55,154 nucleotides of DNA from a virus. The notes under the pieces were generated by a model. The model worked only from the letters and a program-made list of their open reading frames with translations, searched no databases and was not told where the DNA came from. The stretch's first letter is position 1, and the number at the start of each line of letters is the position of its first letter. Made by a program: the position numbers and the translations under genes. Shown piece after piece: positions 40,136 to 47,356 of the stretch. The stretch is taken from positions 1-55,154 of IMG/VR virus record IMGVR_UViG_3300044714_000251; one strand, 5' to 3'.

Positions 40136-42840
40136 TGCGTTTGCTTTGGATTTTCCTTCTGGCTTTCGTTTCGGCATGTTCGGCGCGCAGCATCCCCGTG
40201 CCTGCACCCGAGACCAAAGACGCCACAGTAGTGGTAGAGCCTCCGCCTCCGACCGTTCCAGGACGTCTCCTTGGAGCAAACGGGAATTTTGCATTTCCCA
40301 TCGGCCCCGCCTCTCTGAGCGGATTCGACGCCGGAACATACCCCAACCCGATCATCCCCGAAGGCTCGCAAGGTACGTTTTACCCAGGATCAGTCTCGAA
40401 TCTTGTCGACCAGAACTCGCTCATCTGGGGTGACGTGACGCAGCCTGAATGGCAAGGTGTGAGTTGCTATCTCACGGGTCCTACGGGCACGCCACAACTC
40501 ATTGGAGGCGCGGGGCAGAGCCCCGACGGTTCGCAGGACGCGGTCTGGGTCAACGAAGGTGCGGTCTCGTCGGGGGTGCTTGCACTCTCCCACGACGCTT
40601 TCGTCCCGACCGGCGTGACGAGTTTCAATTTCGAGATCGACGTGATGAACGCGCCTGGGGGGAGCGCAGTTAGCGTCCCCATGATCATCCTGAATTCGAA
40701 TTCAGGATGCGGTGGCAATGGTGCGATAGCGACAAGCAACACGAGTACTTGCGTCACAACGAACTCATGGCAAACGTGCCGACTTGCATCGGGGACGGTG
40801 GCTCACGGCACGGCCTATACGGTTCAGATCCCGCTCAACTACTCCACCCTTGGGACTGCGGGGGCGACCTTTCTCATCGCGCGCGCGCGCATCGTACCGA
40901 CCGGGTCGATTTCGCCCCCGCTCTTTCGATCCCCTGAGTCCTCACCCGCCGGAAGCTTCTATCGCTACGAAGCGAGCCCTGTTCTTTGGGACAACATCCA
41001 CTCGGATTTTGTTGGGGTTGGCGGAGTGGGCGGAGTCGGCCTGGCTCCCTTCCGGCAGTACTTGTTTCAGAGCCCATTTGCCCGGATGGTCTTCCAATCC
41101 AACGGACAGACTCAGGTCGGTCTAGAGGTTTTGAACGCGGGACTCACGAGTACGCCCAACCAACAAGTGGGCGTCAATGTGAACGGACGTCCGTACGCGA
41201 GCTTTGTCGGCGCGACGTCGCCCATGGTCGAGGACGCTACAACCCTGACGCTTCCCTCGGGGAACAACGAGATCGAATTCGTCGGCGGCGAACAAGGTTA
41301 CATCGGGCTCGGAATCTATCCAGAGAGCGCCGGCATCAGCGGTGAGTTCGTCCGAGCGGCCTACTCGACCACACCTCTCACGGTGCTTCCTCCGCCAAAA
41401 CCCTCGCGAACCGTGGTGGTGTGGGGGGATTCGAAGGAGGCCGGGATCTGGAGCACGAATCCTCCTGCCCAGGGATTTCCGGTTCTGTTGAGGCAGATGC
41501 TTGGTGGTCAAACGAGCACGGTCATCGAGGCCGTCGGGTCGAGCACCCTGAACAACGACACCAACACTCCAGCGCTTATCACCCAACTCGCTCAGCGCAT
41601 GGCCCGTGCGCGACCAGACATTCTTCTGTCGGTCATCGGCCGCAACGACTGGGCCGATTCCACGATGACACCCACCGTCTTTACAGCAACACTCGAGGCA
41701 GCATGGGATGCCATTCACGCAGCCACTCCAAGCACGCAGATCGTGGCCGTCACCTGGTGGCTCGAGTCCGTTGCACAAGAGTCCTCGACGATCAGTGGGT
41801 TCACGCTCGCAAACTTTCGTGCGGCGGAGCAGAACGCGTGCACGGCGAGGCCTACCTACTGCGTGTTCATGAACGCATCGACGGGGATTCCAAACTGGAA
41901 TCAAGCCTCGGGAGCTGGATCTAGCCTCTACACCGACGGCGTCCACCCCTCGAACTACGGATCGGGACAAGCCGCCAGCTACGTAGGTCTTCAGGTCTCG
42001 CATCTTCTGCCTGCATCGTCTTCGCTTCAGAGCTGGTACCCAGCGGAAACGGCCCAGACATGCTTGGTTCAGGCGCAGAACGTCGCGGCGGGGAGCCACG
42101 ATCTTTGCATCTACGCAACCGATCAGGCGAATGTCATCTACTACGGAGACCAGTACAACAACGGCGTCTACATCAACTCGAGCGCGAGTGTCACGCTTGG
42201 CATTCCTGGCGCCGACGCTCTTACACTTGTCCGCGGGACGGGCGGAGGGACGCTGGAATTTACGGGAAACATTTTCCAGTTTTCGAACGTCGCAGCCTCG
42301 GCGAACGCAATCGTCAACCAGAGTCAGCCCATCACCGATATCCCAGCAACTCCACTGACGGTTCAGGCGCAAGGAGCTTCGACAGGGGCTGTCACCAATG
42401 TAGTGGGAGGGGTCACGCAAGTCTTGGCCGGGCAGGGGACCACGCCCGCGAACAACGGTGGCATCTTGTTGGGGTATGGGCTCCAGACAGCTCCCACGCC
42501 CTTTTTCAGTTACGGCACCGGCGGAAACGGATGGATCCCGCAGACCTCTTCACAGTCGCTCGCCACGACACCAGTCACCCTAACATCCACCGAACTCTTG
42601 ACGCCCTATGTGATCTACACAGGAGCTCTCTCGGCAAACCCCACCGTCGTGAATCTACCAAACGTCGCCGGCATGTGGTTCATGGACATTTCCGCGGTCA
42701 CGAACACCACGGGCAACGCCATTGAGTTCGTGAGCGGTTCGGCCACCTGCTCTACGATTCCAGGGGCTTTGACGGTCGCGAACGATCTCGTCATCGTCCA
42801 TACGACGGGCGCAAACGGCATCACCTGCGGACTCCTGTGA
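40135..42840 (+). CDS. Spike-type lipoprotein with SGNH hydrolase domain
   Basis: 901 residues. Lipoprotein signal MRLLWIFLLAFVSACS (lipidation at about Cys15). A beta-rich region precedes the SGNH/GDSL esterase: VVVWGDSKEAG (catalytic Ser about 428), LSVIGRNDWAD (block III Asn), TDGVHPSNYG (Asp/His). The last 260 residues are fibre-like beta. It probably deacetylates or de-esterifies a surface polysaccharide at adsorption, held in a membrane by its lipid. Confidence 0.8.
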   Translation: MRLLWIFLLAFVSACSARSIPVPAPETKDATVVVEPPPPTVPGRLLGANGNFAFPIGPASLSGFDAGTYPNPIIPEGSQGTFYPGSVSNLVDQNSLIWGDVTQPEWQGVSCYLTGPTGTPQLIGGAGQSPDGSQDAVWVNEGAVSSGVLALSHDAFVPTGVTSFNFEIDVMNAPGGSAVSVPMIILNSNSGCGGNGAIATSNTSTCVTTNSWQTCRLASGTVAHGTAYTVQIPLNYSTLGTAGATFLIARARIVPTGSISPPLFRSPESSPAGSFYRYEASPVLWDNIHSDFVGVGGVGGVGLAPFRQYLFQSPFARMVFQSNGQTQVGLEVLNAGLTSTPNQQVGVNVNGRPYASFVGATSPMVEDATTLTLPSGNNEIEFVGGEQGYIGLGIYPESAGISGEFVRAAYSTTPLTVLPPPKPSRTVVVWGDSKEAGIWSTNPPAQGFPVLLRQMLGGQTSTVIEAVGSSTLNNDTNTPALITQLAQRMARARPDILLSVIGRNDWADSTMTPTVFTATLEAAWDAIHAATPSTQIVAVTWWLESVAQESSTISGFTLANFRAAEQNACTARPTYCVFMNASTGIPNWNQASGAGSSLYTDGVHPSNYGSGQAASYVGLQVSHLLPASSSLQSWYPAETAQTCLVQAQNVAAGSHDLCIYATDQANVIYYGDQYNNGVYINSSASVTLGIPGADALTLVRGTGGGTLEFTGNIFQFSNVAASANAIVNQSQPITDIPATPLTVQAQGASTGAVTNVVGGVTQVLAGQGTTPANNGGILLGYGLQTAPTPFFSYGTGGNGWIPQTSSQSLATTPVTLTSTELLTPYVIYTGALSANPTVVNLPNVAGMWFMDISAVTNTTGNAIEFVSGSATCSTIPGALTVANDLVIVHTTGANGITCGLL

Positions 42841-43208
42841 GCACCCCCGGCATCGTCTCTTTCGGCCCCTCAGGTTCCAAGGGCTCGGTCACGGTTTCGA
42901 TCGTCGAGAACCCCGAAGAGCAAGCGAAGGGTCTCAGCGGTAGGAACGGCCTACCGCCGGACAGCGGAATGCTGTTTTGGTTCGGTCTTAGGGCCGATCA
43001 CGGATTCTGGATGAAGAACACCCTCTTGCCCCTCGACCTGGTGTTTCTCGACTACGACCGCGTGGTCGGTATCCTCACCTTGCAGCCCTTTGACCTGGAA
43101 GTGAGAAGGGTGGGCCGGCTCTCCACTGCCGTTCTCGAGACAGGGGCGGGGTGGTGTGCCTCGCACGGGGTGGTCGTTGGCGACAAGGTGACGATTTTCT
43201 TGACGTAG
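42837..43208 (+). CDS. DUF192 family protein
   Basis: GTG start in a GTGA overlap. 123 residues: VTVSIVENPEEQAKGLSGRNGLPPDSGMLFWFGLRADHGFWMKNTLLPLDLVFLDYDRVVGI matches the DUF192 core (GLxxR, ML F, FWMKNTxxPLD). DUF192 proteins are small, often exported and of unknown role. Here there is no signal peptide, and it follows the lipoprotein spike directly. Confidence 0.85.
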   Translation: MSTPGIVSFGPSGSKGSVTVSIVENPEEQAKGLSGRNGLPPDSGMLFWFGLRADHGFWMKNTLLPLDLVFLDYDRVVGILTLQPFDLEVRRVGRLSTAVLETGAGWCASHGVVVGDKVTIFLT

Positions 43209-43216
43209 GGTAGGCT
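43188..43216 (+). promoter_or_regulatory. Promoter GTGACG-N17-TAGGCT
   Basis: GTGACG (43188-43193), 17-bp spacer, TAGGCT (43211-43216). The ATG at 43241 is 24 bases on, with caggag, so this transcript has a leader. Same -35 as the promoter at 39383. Confidence 0.55.
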
Positions 43217-43240
43217 CTTCCGAACCAGGAGACACCCCCT

Positions 43241-43486
43241 ATGGCCCGTCGACGTCGCTCCGCACACCGCCACTATGCCCGCCCGAACCCTTTGAGCGAC
43301 ACCGAGCTCATTGTAGGGGGACTTGTAGGGGTCGCTATCCTCAGCCTCGGCGGATATTTGGTCTACACGCACTACAACGCCCTTCCGGCCGGATCGACCG
43401 CACCGGGCGGGACGGTATCGAGCGTCTCGACCGATGCGAACGGGAACACGCTCATCAACGGGTACCCCGTTGCGTCGTCGAGCTAA
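43241..43486 (+). CDS. NP-motif one-TM protein
   Basis: 81 residues: MARRRRSAHRHYARPNPLSDTE, TM helix (LIVGGLVGVAILSLGGYLVYTHY), Ser/Thr/Gly tail. Clear member of the Arg/Lys-NP-TM family. Confidence 0.75.
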   Translation: MARRRRSAHRHYARPNPLSDTELIVGGLVGVAILSLGGYLVYTHYNALPAGSTAPGGTVSSVSTDANGNTLINGYPVASSS

Positions 43487-43664
43487 GTCCTACCGGCGCA
43501 AGAACCCCTGGCCGGACACTGAGACGCTCGTCTTCGGTGCTGGGTTCGTGGCGATTTCTGCGCTTGGCATCGCGATGATCGCCGATGCGATCGGTTCGTC
43601 GGAGGACACCATGACGGATCTCGGGGACACCTCCACTCTCGCGACACTCGCCACGGTGGTTTGA
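43470..43664 (+). CDS. NP-motif one-TM protein
   Basis: TTG start inferred inside the previous gene. 64 residues: MRRRAKSYRRKNPWPDTE, TM helix (TLVFGAGFVAISALGIAMIAD), acidic/Thr tail. Shares SYRRKNP with the gene at 44083. Confidence 0.65.
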   Translation: MRRRAKSYRRKNPWPDTETLVFGAGFVAISALGIAMIADAIGSSEDTMTDLGDTSTLATLATVV

Positions 43665-44086
43665 TGATGGCCGGGCTCGTCTTGGGGGCGCTCGCGCTCG
43701 GGCAGCTCCCGCCCGCGGAGGATGCGCCCCAGGGGCTCGGAACCATCCCGGTCGAGCCGCACGTCTATGGACAGTGGCCTTTCGAAGGTTTCCCCGAACA
43801 AGTCGTGCTGAACGGGCGGACGTTCAATCTCGCGAAATGGTCCTGGCCGCTCTACAGCGGCGTGCAGCAGCAATACCGCGAGGCGGTGCCGACGAACTCG
43901 CAGCACCTGATGATTTACGACGATCTCTCGTACGACGTTCAGCACATGGACGAGATCAACCCGGACGCGGGGAACCCCCTTCAGCACGCGGTCGTCGACG
44001 CTCCCGGCGCTACCTCGGCGGCGATGGCCGCTCTTGGCTTCGCGCTTGGGCTCGTCGGGGGTATTCTGCTCCTGAGGACGCTTTGA
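43664..44086 (+). CDS. Hypothetical membrane-linked protein with GLG motif
   Basis: 140 residues from the ATG at 43664 (TGATG overlap). N-terminal apolar segment (MAGLVLGALALG), QGLGTIPVEPHVYGQWPF, a soluble middle with LAKWSWPLYSGVQQQY, and a C-terminal TM (AAMAALGFALGLVGGILLLRTL). Carries the GxG motif. Confidence 0.65.
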   Translation: MMAGLVLGALALGQLPPAEDAPQGLGTIPVEPHVYGQWPFEGFPEQVVLNGRTFNLAKWSWPLYSGVQQQYREAVPTNSQHLMIYDDLSYDVQHMDEINPDAGNPLQHAVVDAPGATSAAMAALGFALGLVGGILLLRTL

Positions 44087-44355
44087 AGAGCTACCGGCGC
44101 AAAAACCCCTACGAGCGGGCGAACCTCTCCGGCGTCGATCTCGCCGAGGAGGATCTCATCCTGATCGGTGTTGGCGTGACGGTCGTCGGCGTTGTCGGGT
44201 ACCTCCTGGTGACGAAAATTCTCGAAGCGCTCCCCTCCGGCGCAGAGGTCGCCGCTGCGCTGAACAGCACGATGGGTGGGAGCACGAACAACGGAAACGA
44301 CGTCCCCCCCGGGGAAGACCCGAACGAGCCTGAGAACCAGGTGGGCTATGAGTAA
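44083..44355 (+). CDS. NP-motif one-TM protein
   Basis: TTG start in a TTGA overlap. 90 residues: MKSYRRKNPYERANLSGVDLAEED, TM helix (LILIGVGVTVVGVVGYLLV), tail ending in acidic/Asn residues. Confidence 0.7.
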   Translation: MKSYRRKNPYERANLSGVDLAEEDLILIGVGVTVVGVVGYLLVTKILEALPSGAEVAAALNSTMGGSTNNGNDVPPGEDPNEPENQVGYE

Positions 44356-44500
44356 GCGCCGAAAGGGCCGCCCCAATCCGCTCGACCCCAACGACTGGCT
44401 TAAGCTCGCGGTCGCGGGCGGCATCGTGTTCGCGATTGCTGTGGCCCTCTACAACAAAGCGAACGGCATCGGTGACTTCGCTCCCGAGGAGCCTTCATAA
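44348..44500 (+). CDS. NP-motif one-TM protein (50 aa)
   Basis: MSKRRKGRPNPLDPNDW, TM helix (LKLAVAGGIVFAIAVALYN), short acidic tail. The shortest member of the NP-TM family. Overlaps its neighbour. Confidence 0.7.
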   Translation: MSKRRKGRPNPLDPNDWLKLAVAGGIVFAIAVALYNKANGIGDFAPEEPS

Positions 44501-44712
44501 TGGCCGCTCCCATCCGTTACACCGACAAGTCGACGATCACGATCGACGACAACGCCAAGACGCTGCTCATGCTCGGAGCCGTGGTGCTTGCCGGTGCAGC
44601 GACTTACCTCCTCGTGAGTCGCGTGGCGACGGCCATCTCGCCCGCGACGCTCACGCCGAGCCCGCTCCCGACGAGCGATCCGACGCCCGACCTTCCCGTC
44701 GTCCAGACCTAA
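44500..44712 (+). CDS. One-TM protein with Pro/Thr tail
   Basis: 70 residues. IRYTDKSTITIDDNAK precedes a TM helix (TLLMLGAVVLAGAATYLLV) and a Pro/Thr-rich tail. Lacks the basic NP start. Last gene of the run. Confidence 0.65.
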   Translation: MAAPIRYTDKSTITIDDNAKTLLMLGAVVLAGAATYLLVSRVATAISPATLTPSPLPTSDPTPDLPVVQT

Positions 44713-44716
44713 CGAA

Positions 44717-44854
44717 GTGCAAGCGCGACCGCAGCCCCCACCAGGACCGCAAAAAACGATCTGCCGTCAGCCGGTCGACCCTCGCCGCCTGCCTCGCAAA
44801 CGCGCTGCTCGGATCTACGGGTTGTATGGAAGATGCCTGCCCGATCGCATGTGA
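44717..44854 (+). CDS. Small basic ORF (45 aa)
   Basis: GTG start four bases after the previous stop. VQARPQPPPGPQKTICRQPVDPRRLPRKRAARIYG. Plausible by position only; no family. From here to 44944 nothing else is convincing. Confidence 0.35.
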   Translation: MQARPQPPPGPQKTICRQPVDPRRLPRKRAARIYGLYGRCLPDRM

Positions 44855-44944
44855 AGGCTGCATGGGCAAGCGTGGCAATGGCTGGGATCGCGGCTTCCGA
44901 CGGCTCCGTCAGCCACTCCTATGTGGCGGGCTCGGAGTTTTCTG

Positions 44945-45295
44945 TCATGACCCCACCAGTCTAATGTGCGTCGGTGTCTCTAGCTCATCGGCAGTCGCGT
45001 CGAACACCACCCCCTCGACCCGCGCGACGCCAACTAGGTGCGGACCCTCCATGAGATTCAGCTCGAAGCCCTTGCGGATCGGAGCAGCGGGCAGCGACAC
45101 CAGGAACGTCAGGGCGCCGTGAAGTGGCGCGCGGCCCCCAACCACTGGCTCGCCGAAGTCGATCACGACGCTCCACGCCTCGGAATGCCCGTTCCGATCC
45201 CAGCATGCGACGGTCGAATAGCGAGAGCCCTGGAACGGCTTCTTGCGCCCACCTCGCTCGGGTTCTCGGAAATCAACGCGGACGCGCGCCCTCAT
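44945..45295 (-). CDS. Hypothetical 116-aa protein
   Basis: MRARVRVDFREPERGGRKKPFQGSRYSTVACWDRNGHSEAWSVVIDFGEPVVGG; a compact beta-rich protein. Ends PTHIRLVGS, as does the neighbouring minus gene (PTHIRLVG), because about 28 bases are repeated (44951-44980 and 45382-45410). No family recognised. Confidence 0.55.
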   Translation of the reverse strand: MRARVRVDFREPERGGRKKPFQGSRYSTVACWDRNGHSEAWSVVIDFGEPVVGGRAPLHGALTFLVSLPAAPIRKGFELNLMEGPHLVGVARVEGVVFDATADELETPTHIRLVGS

Positions 45296-45378
45296 GGGGA
45301 CCGGACCTCTTCGATTATCGTGATCATAGCACCCTCCAACTGCGCCAGCTCGGGTTCGGTGTATCCACGGACGGGAGC

Positions 45379-45612
45379 TCACCCCACCAGTCGAATGTGC
45401 GTCGGTCTCGAGGGCGCGGACGGCTCTCCTACCACGTCGTACTCGCCGAAAGGTTTCCAGGCAACGACACGGCCCTTCTGCTCCCTGGCTTCTTCGCGCG
45501 CGCCTGCGATAGCCGCTTCTTTGCTCCCGAAGCTCTCCCCGAAGGGAAAGACGCTGTCGCGCGTGGTGCGGGCGCAGTCGGAGATCACCTTGAGGTAATT
45601 GGTCGCGGTCAT
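45379..45612 (-). CDS. Hypothetical 77-aa protein
   Basis: MTATNYLKVISDCARTTRDSVFPFGESFGSKEAAIAGAREEAREQKGRVVAWKPFGEYDVVGE. Alpha/beta, ends PTHIRLVG. TCATGA overlap with the upstream small gene. No family recognised. Confidence 0.6.
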   Translation of the reverse strand: MTATNYLKVISDCARTTRDSVFPFGESFGSKEAAIAGAREEAREQKGRVVAWKPFGEYDVVGEPSAPSRPTHIRLVG

Positions 45613-45734
45613 GAGGCCTGCGCCTTCGTGTGCGTCTTCCTGGCGTGCTTGAGAGCGCCGAAGAAGACTGCGGGCTCTCCGAGTCTCTGCGCTCTCCTGC
45701 GCCCCTTCTGGAGGCGGCGACGGGCCTTTTGCAT
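45609..45734 (-). CDS. 41-aa basic protein
   Basis: MQKARRRLQKGRRRAQRLGEPAVFFGALKHARK. ATGA overlap with the following minus gene, and TAGGCT exactly seven bases before its ATG, so it reads as a leaderless first gene of a three-gene minus operon. Confidence 0.5.
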   Translation of the reverse strand: MQKARRRLQKGRRRAQRLGEPAVFFGALKHARKTHTKAQAS

Positions 45735-45741
45735 GCCGGAG

Positions 45742-45747
45742 AGCCTA
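45742..45747 (-). promoter_or_regulatory. -10 element TAGGCT, leaderless minus gene
   Basis: TAGGCT on the minus strand, seven bases before the ATG at 45734. The -35 region is weak. Confidence 0.45.
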
Positions 45748-45825
45748 GCAAGGTCTTGCGGATGAGAAAACGGGTCTGGTGCCCGGGAGCATAAGCCGGA
45801 GGGCCGTTGTCTTACACGGACCCCA

Positions 45826-45853
45826 TTGCAACATCACCTAAGGGGACTAAGGT
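45826..45853 (+). promoter_or_regulatory. Integrase promoter TTGCAA-N16-TAAGGT
   Basis: TTGCAA (45826-45831), 16-bp spacer, TAAGGT (45848-45853), six bases to the ATG. aaggtgag could also serve as a ribosome site. CACCTAAG/CTAAGGTG around it forms a small inverted repeat, a possible operator. Confidence 0.5.
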
Positions 45854-45859
45854 GAGAAA

Positions 45860-46795
45860 ATGCTCGAGCGAAGTCTTGCGGCCCCGACCGTCGACCATGC
45901 TGTTCTCGCCGATGGCGATCGACTCATTCAAAGCTACCTCTTGCACCTCACAACCCCGCGATCGGTGCAAACGGGCAAAGAAAGCCTTCTCCGAGCCGCA
46001 CGTGCGATTGGACTCGAGCACGCGAACCAAATTCCATGGGCCAAGCTCGATTACGACGCGTTCGTAGGTCTCAAACGGCTCTTGTCAGCCAGATACCCTC
46101 CTGCAACCGCCAATCTCACCCTCGCAGCCGTGCGTGGCGTGCTGAAAGCAGGCTGGATGCGTGGAGAGCTGCCCGAAGAGCTCTACACCAAGGCTCGCGC
46201 GGAAGGCGGCGTCCGAGGCTCGAGAGTAACGAAGGGTCGAGCGCTTACGGAAAGCGAGATTTCCAAGCTTCTCGAGACGGCAAGGCTCTTCAGGACCCCC
46301 AAAGCCGAACTCCTAAGGGCGCTCTTGCTCGTCGGAATCGGAACGGGCCTGCGAAGAGCCGAGCTTTGCTCGATTCCGCTCGCGAATGTGCACCCAACCA
46401 GCATTTTGGTCCTCGGAAAGGGCAATCGAGAGCGCGCCTGCCCCCTTGACGAGGGGACGCAAGCTGTTTTGACGGAATGGCTTTCCGCGCGGCCCGTTTG
46501 GTGGCCACATCGCATGCTGTTTGCTGCGCCGGCAGGCGGGAAACCGCTCACGCCGCGGACGCTTTGGTGGTTTTTTCGTGAGCTCGCCGGGCGATCGGGC
46601 ACCGTCGAGCCGTTCGGCCCCCACGATCTGCGCCGCACGTTCGCGTCGCGTCTCCTCGACGGCCCGTTCGGACTCCGCGAAGTGCAGGTATTTATGGGGC
46701 ACGCGAGCCCAGACACGACCGCACGCTACGACAAACGCGATGTCCAGAGCCTGGCGGCTCGCCGGCGAGCCTTCGGGATCCTGCCGCAAACCTAA
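45860..46795 (+). CDS. int: Tyrosine recombinase / integrase
   Basis: 311 residues. N-terminal core-binding domain (about 20-110), catalytic domain with Arg165 (GTGLRRAEL), Lys187 (GKGNRER), His256-x-x-Arg259 (HDLRRTF), His281 (GHASPDTT) and Tyr290 (ARYDKRD): a full set. It should integrate or resolve the circle. The lack of an N-terminal arm-binding domain recalls XerC/D-like recombinases, so dimer resolution is an alternative to host integration. Confidence 0.9.
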   Translation: MLERSLAAPTVDHAVLADGDRLIQSYLLHLTTPRSVQTGKESLLRAARAIGLEHANQIPWAKLDYDAFVGLKRLLSARYPPATANLTLAAVRGVLKAGWMRGELPEELYTKARAEGGVRGSRVTKGRALTESEISKLLETARLFRTPKAELLRALLLVGIGTGLRRAELCSIPLANVHPTSILVLGKGNRERACPLDEGTQAVLTEWLSARPVWWPHRMLFAAPAGGKPLTPRTLWWFFRELAGRSGTVEPFGPHDLRRTFASRLLDGPFGLREVQVFMGHASPDTTARYDKRDVQSLAARRRAFGILPQT

Positions 46796-46913
46796 GGTTT
46801 TCGCGGTCTTTGCGGGGTAAACGGGCCGGCGGCCCACAAATGACCCACATGCGCCCCACAACGGGCCGCGCGGCGCCACCCCTGCGCCCGCGAGCAGGGG
46901 TTCTTGCCGATAG

Positions 46914-46957
46914 AGACGTGAAAGAGACGCAACGGAGACGCGAATGAGACTTGAAAA
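46914..46957 (+). repeat. Four tandem 11-bp repeats
   Basis: AGACGTGAAAG, AGACGCAACGG, AGACGCGAATG and AGACTTGAAAA in direct order with no gaps. About one helical turn each, so on one DNA face: typical of iterons or arm-type binding sites. Confidence 0.7.
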
Positions 46958-47114
46958 ACCACAAGACATGTGATCCGACCATTGCCCTGCCCCAGACCTA
47001 CCCATACCGATGGCTCTTTTCGGGCGCCCTTGTGGCCTAAGTCGTTGAGACCCATTCACTTGTCCACAGGCTTATGGAGAGCTTGTGGAGAAAAAACTTG
47101 GCAAGGCCACTTGC

Positions 47115-47134
47115 GTGTCTCACCGGTGAGACAC
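47115..47134. promoter_or_regulatory. 20-bp perfect palindrome
   Basis: GTGTCTCACCGGTGAGACAC. Its right half GGTGAGAC is shared with the two promoters at 47291 and 47931, so all three may bind one dimeric repressor. Confidence 0.65.
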
Positions 47135-47182
47135 ATGATGGTGGGTGCGAGGGCAGGAGCCCTCCAAGAAAAGGTCAAACCC

Positions 47183-47356
47183 ATGTCCTCCGTGGAACTC
47201 GACATGCTCGCAGTCATCGCGCGCATGGGGGCCCTCCGGCTCCGTCTAACGCCCAAGCCGCATGCCGCGACGCAAAGGGACTTGGGCCTCTTGACTTGTA
47301 TTACGGGTGAGACTAGGTTCTTCTCTTCTGCCACTCACAAAAGGTCAAACGAATGA
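47183..47356 (+). CDS. Small early protein (57 aa)
   Basis: ATG preceded by aaaggtcaaac, the same leader used by the next two genes. MSSVELDMLAVIARMGALRLRLTPKPHAATQRDLG. The last third is encoded by the promoter repeat itself, so the C-terminus may carry no function. No family recognised. Confidence 0.5.
   Translation: MSSVELDMLAVIARMGALRLRLTPKPHAATQRDLGLLTCITGETRFFSSATHKRSNE
47291..47319 (+). promoter_or_regulatory. Promoter TTGACT-N17-TAGGTT with element B
   Basis: TTGACT (47291-47296), TAGGTT (47314-47319). The spacer is TGTATTACGGGTGAGAC, element B. The leader ends aaaggtcaaacga before the ATG at 47353. Confidence 0.75.

Larger units (their letters stand above)
46796..47182. other. Non-coding region after integrase: hairpin, 11-bp repeats, operator
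   Basis: 46879-46900 is a 7-bp G/C hairpin (CCCCTGC/GCAGGGG) followed by ttctt, a possible integrase terminator. 46914-46957 holds four tandem 11-mers starting AGAC. TTGTCCACA at 47060-47068 is near a DnaA box. 47115-47134 is a palindrome. Could contain attP, an origin, or early control sites; none is proven. Confidence 0.55.

Noticed and set aside
41122-42420. 432-codon minus-strand frame
   Set aside because: Antisense to the SGNH-hydrolase lipoprotein, no recognisable domain.
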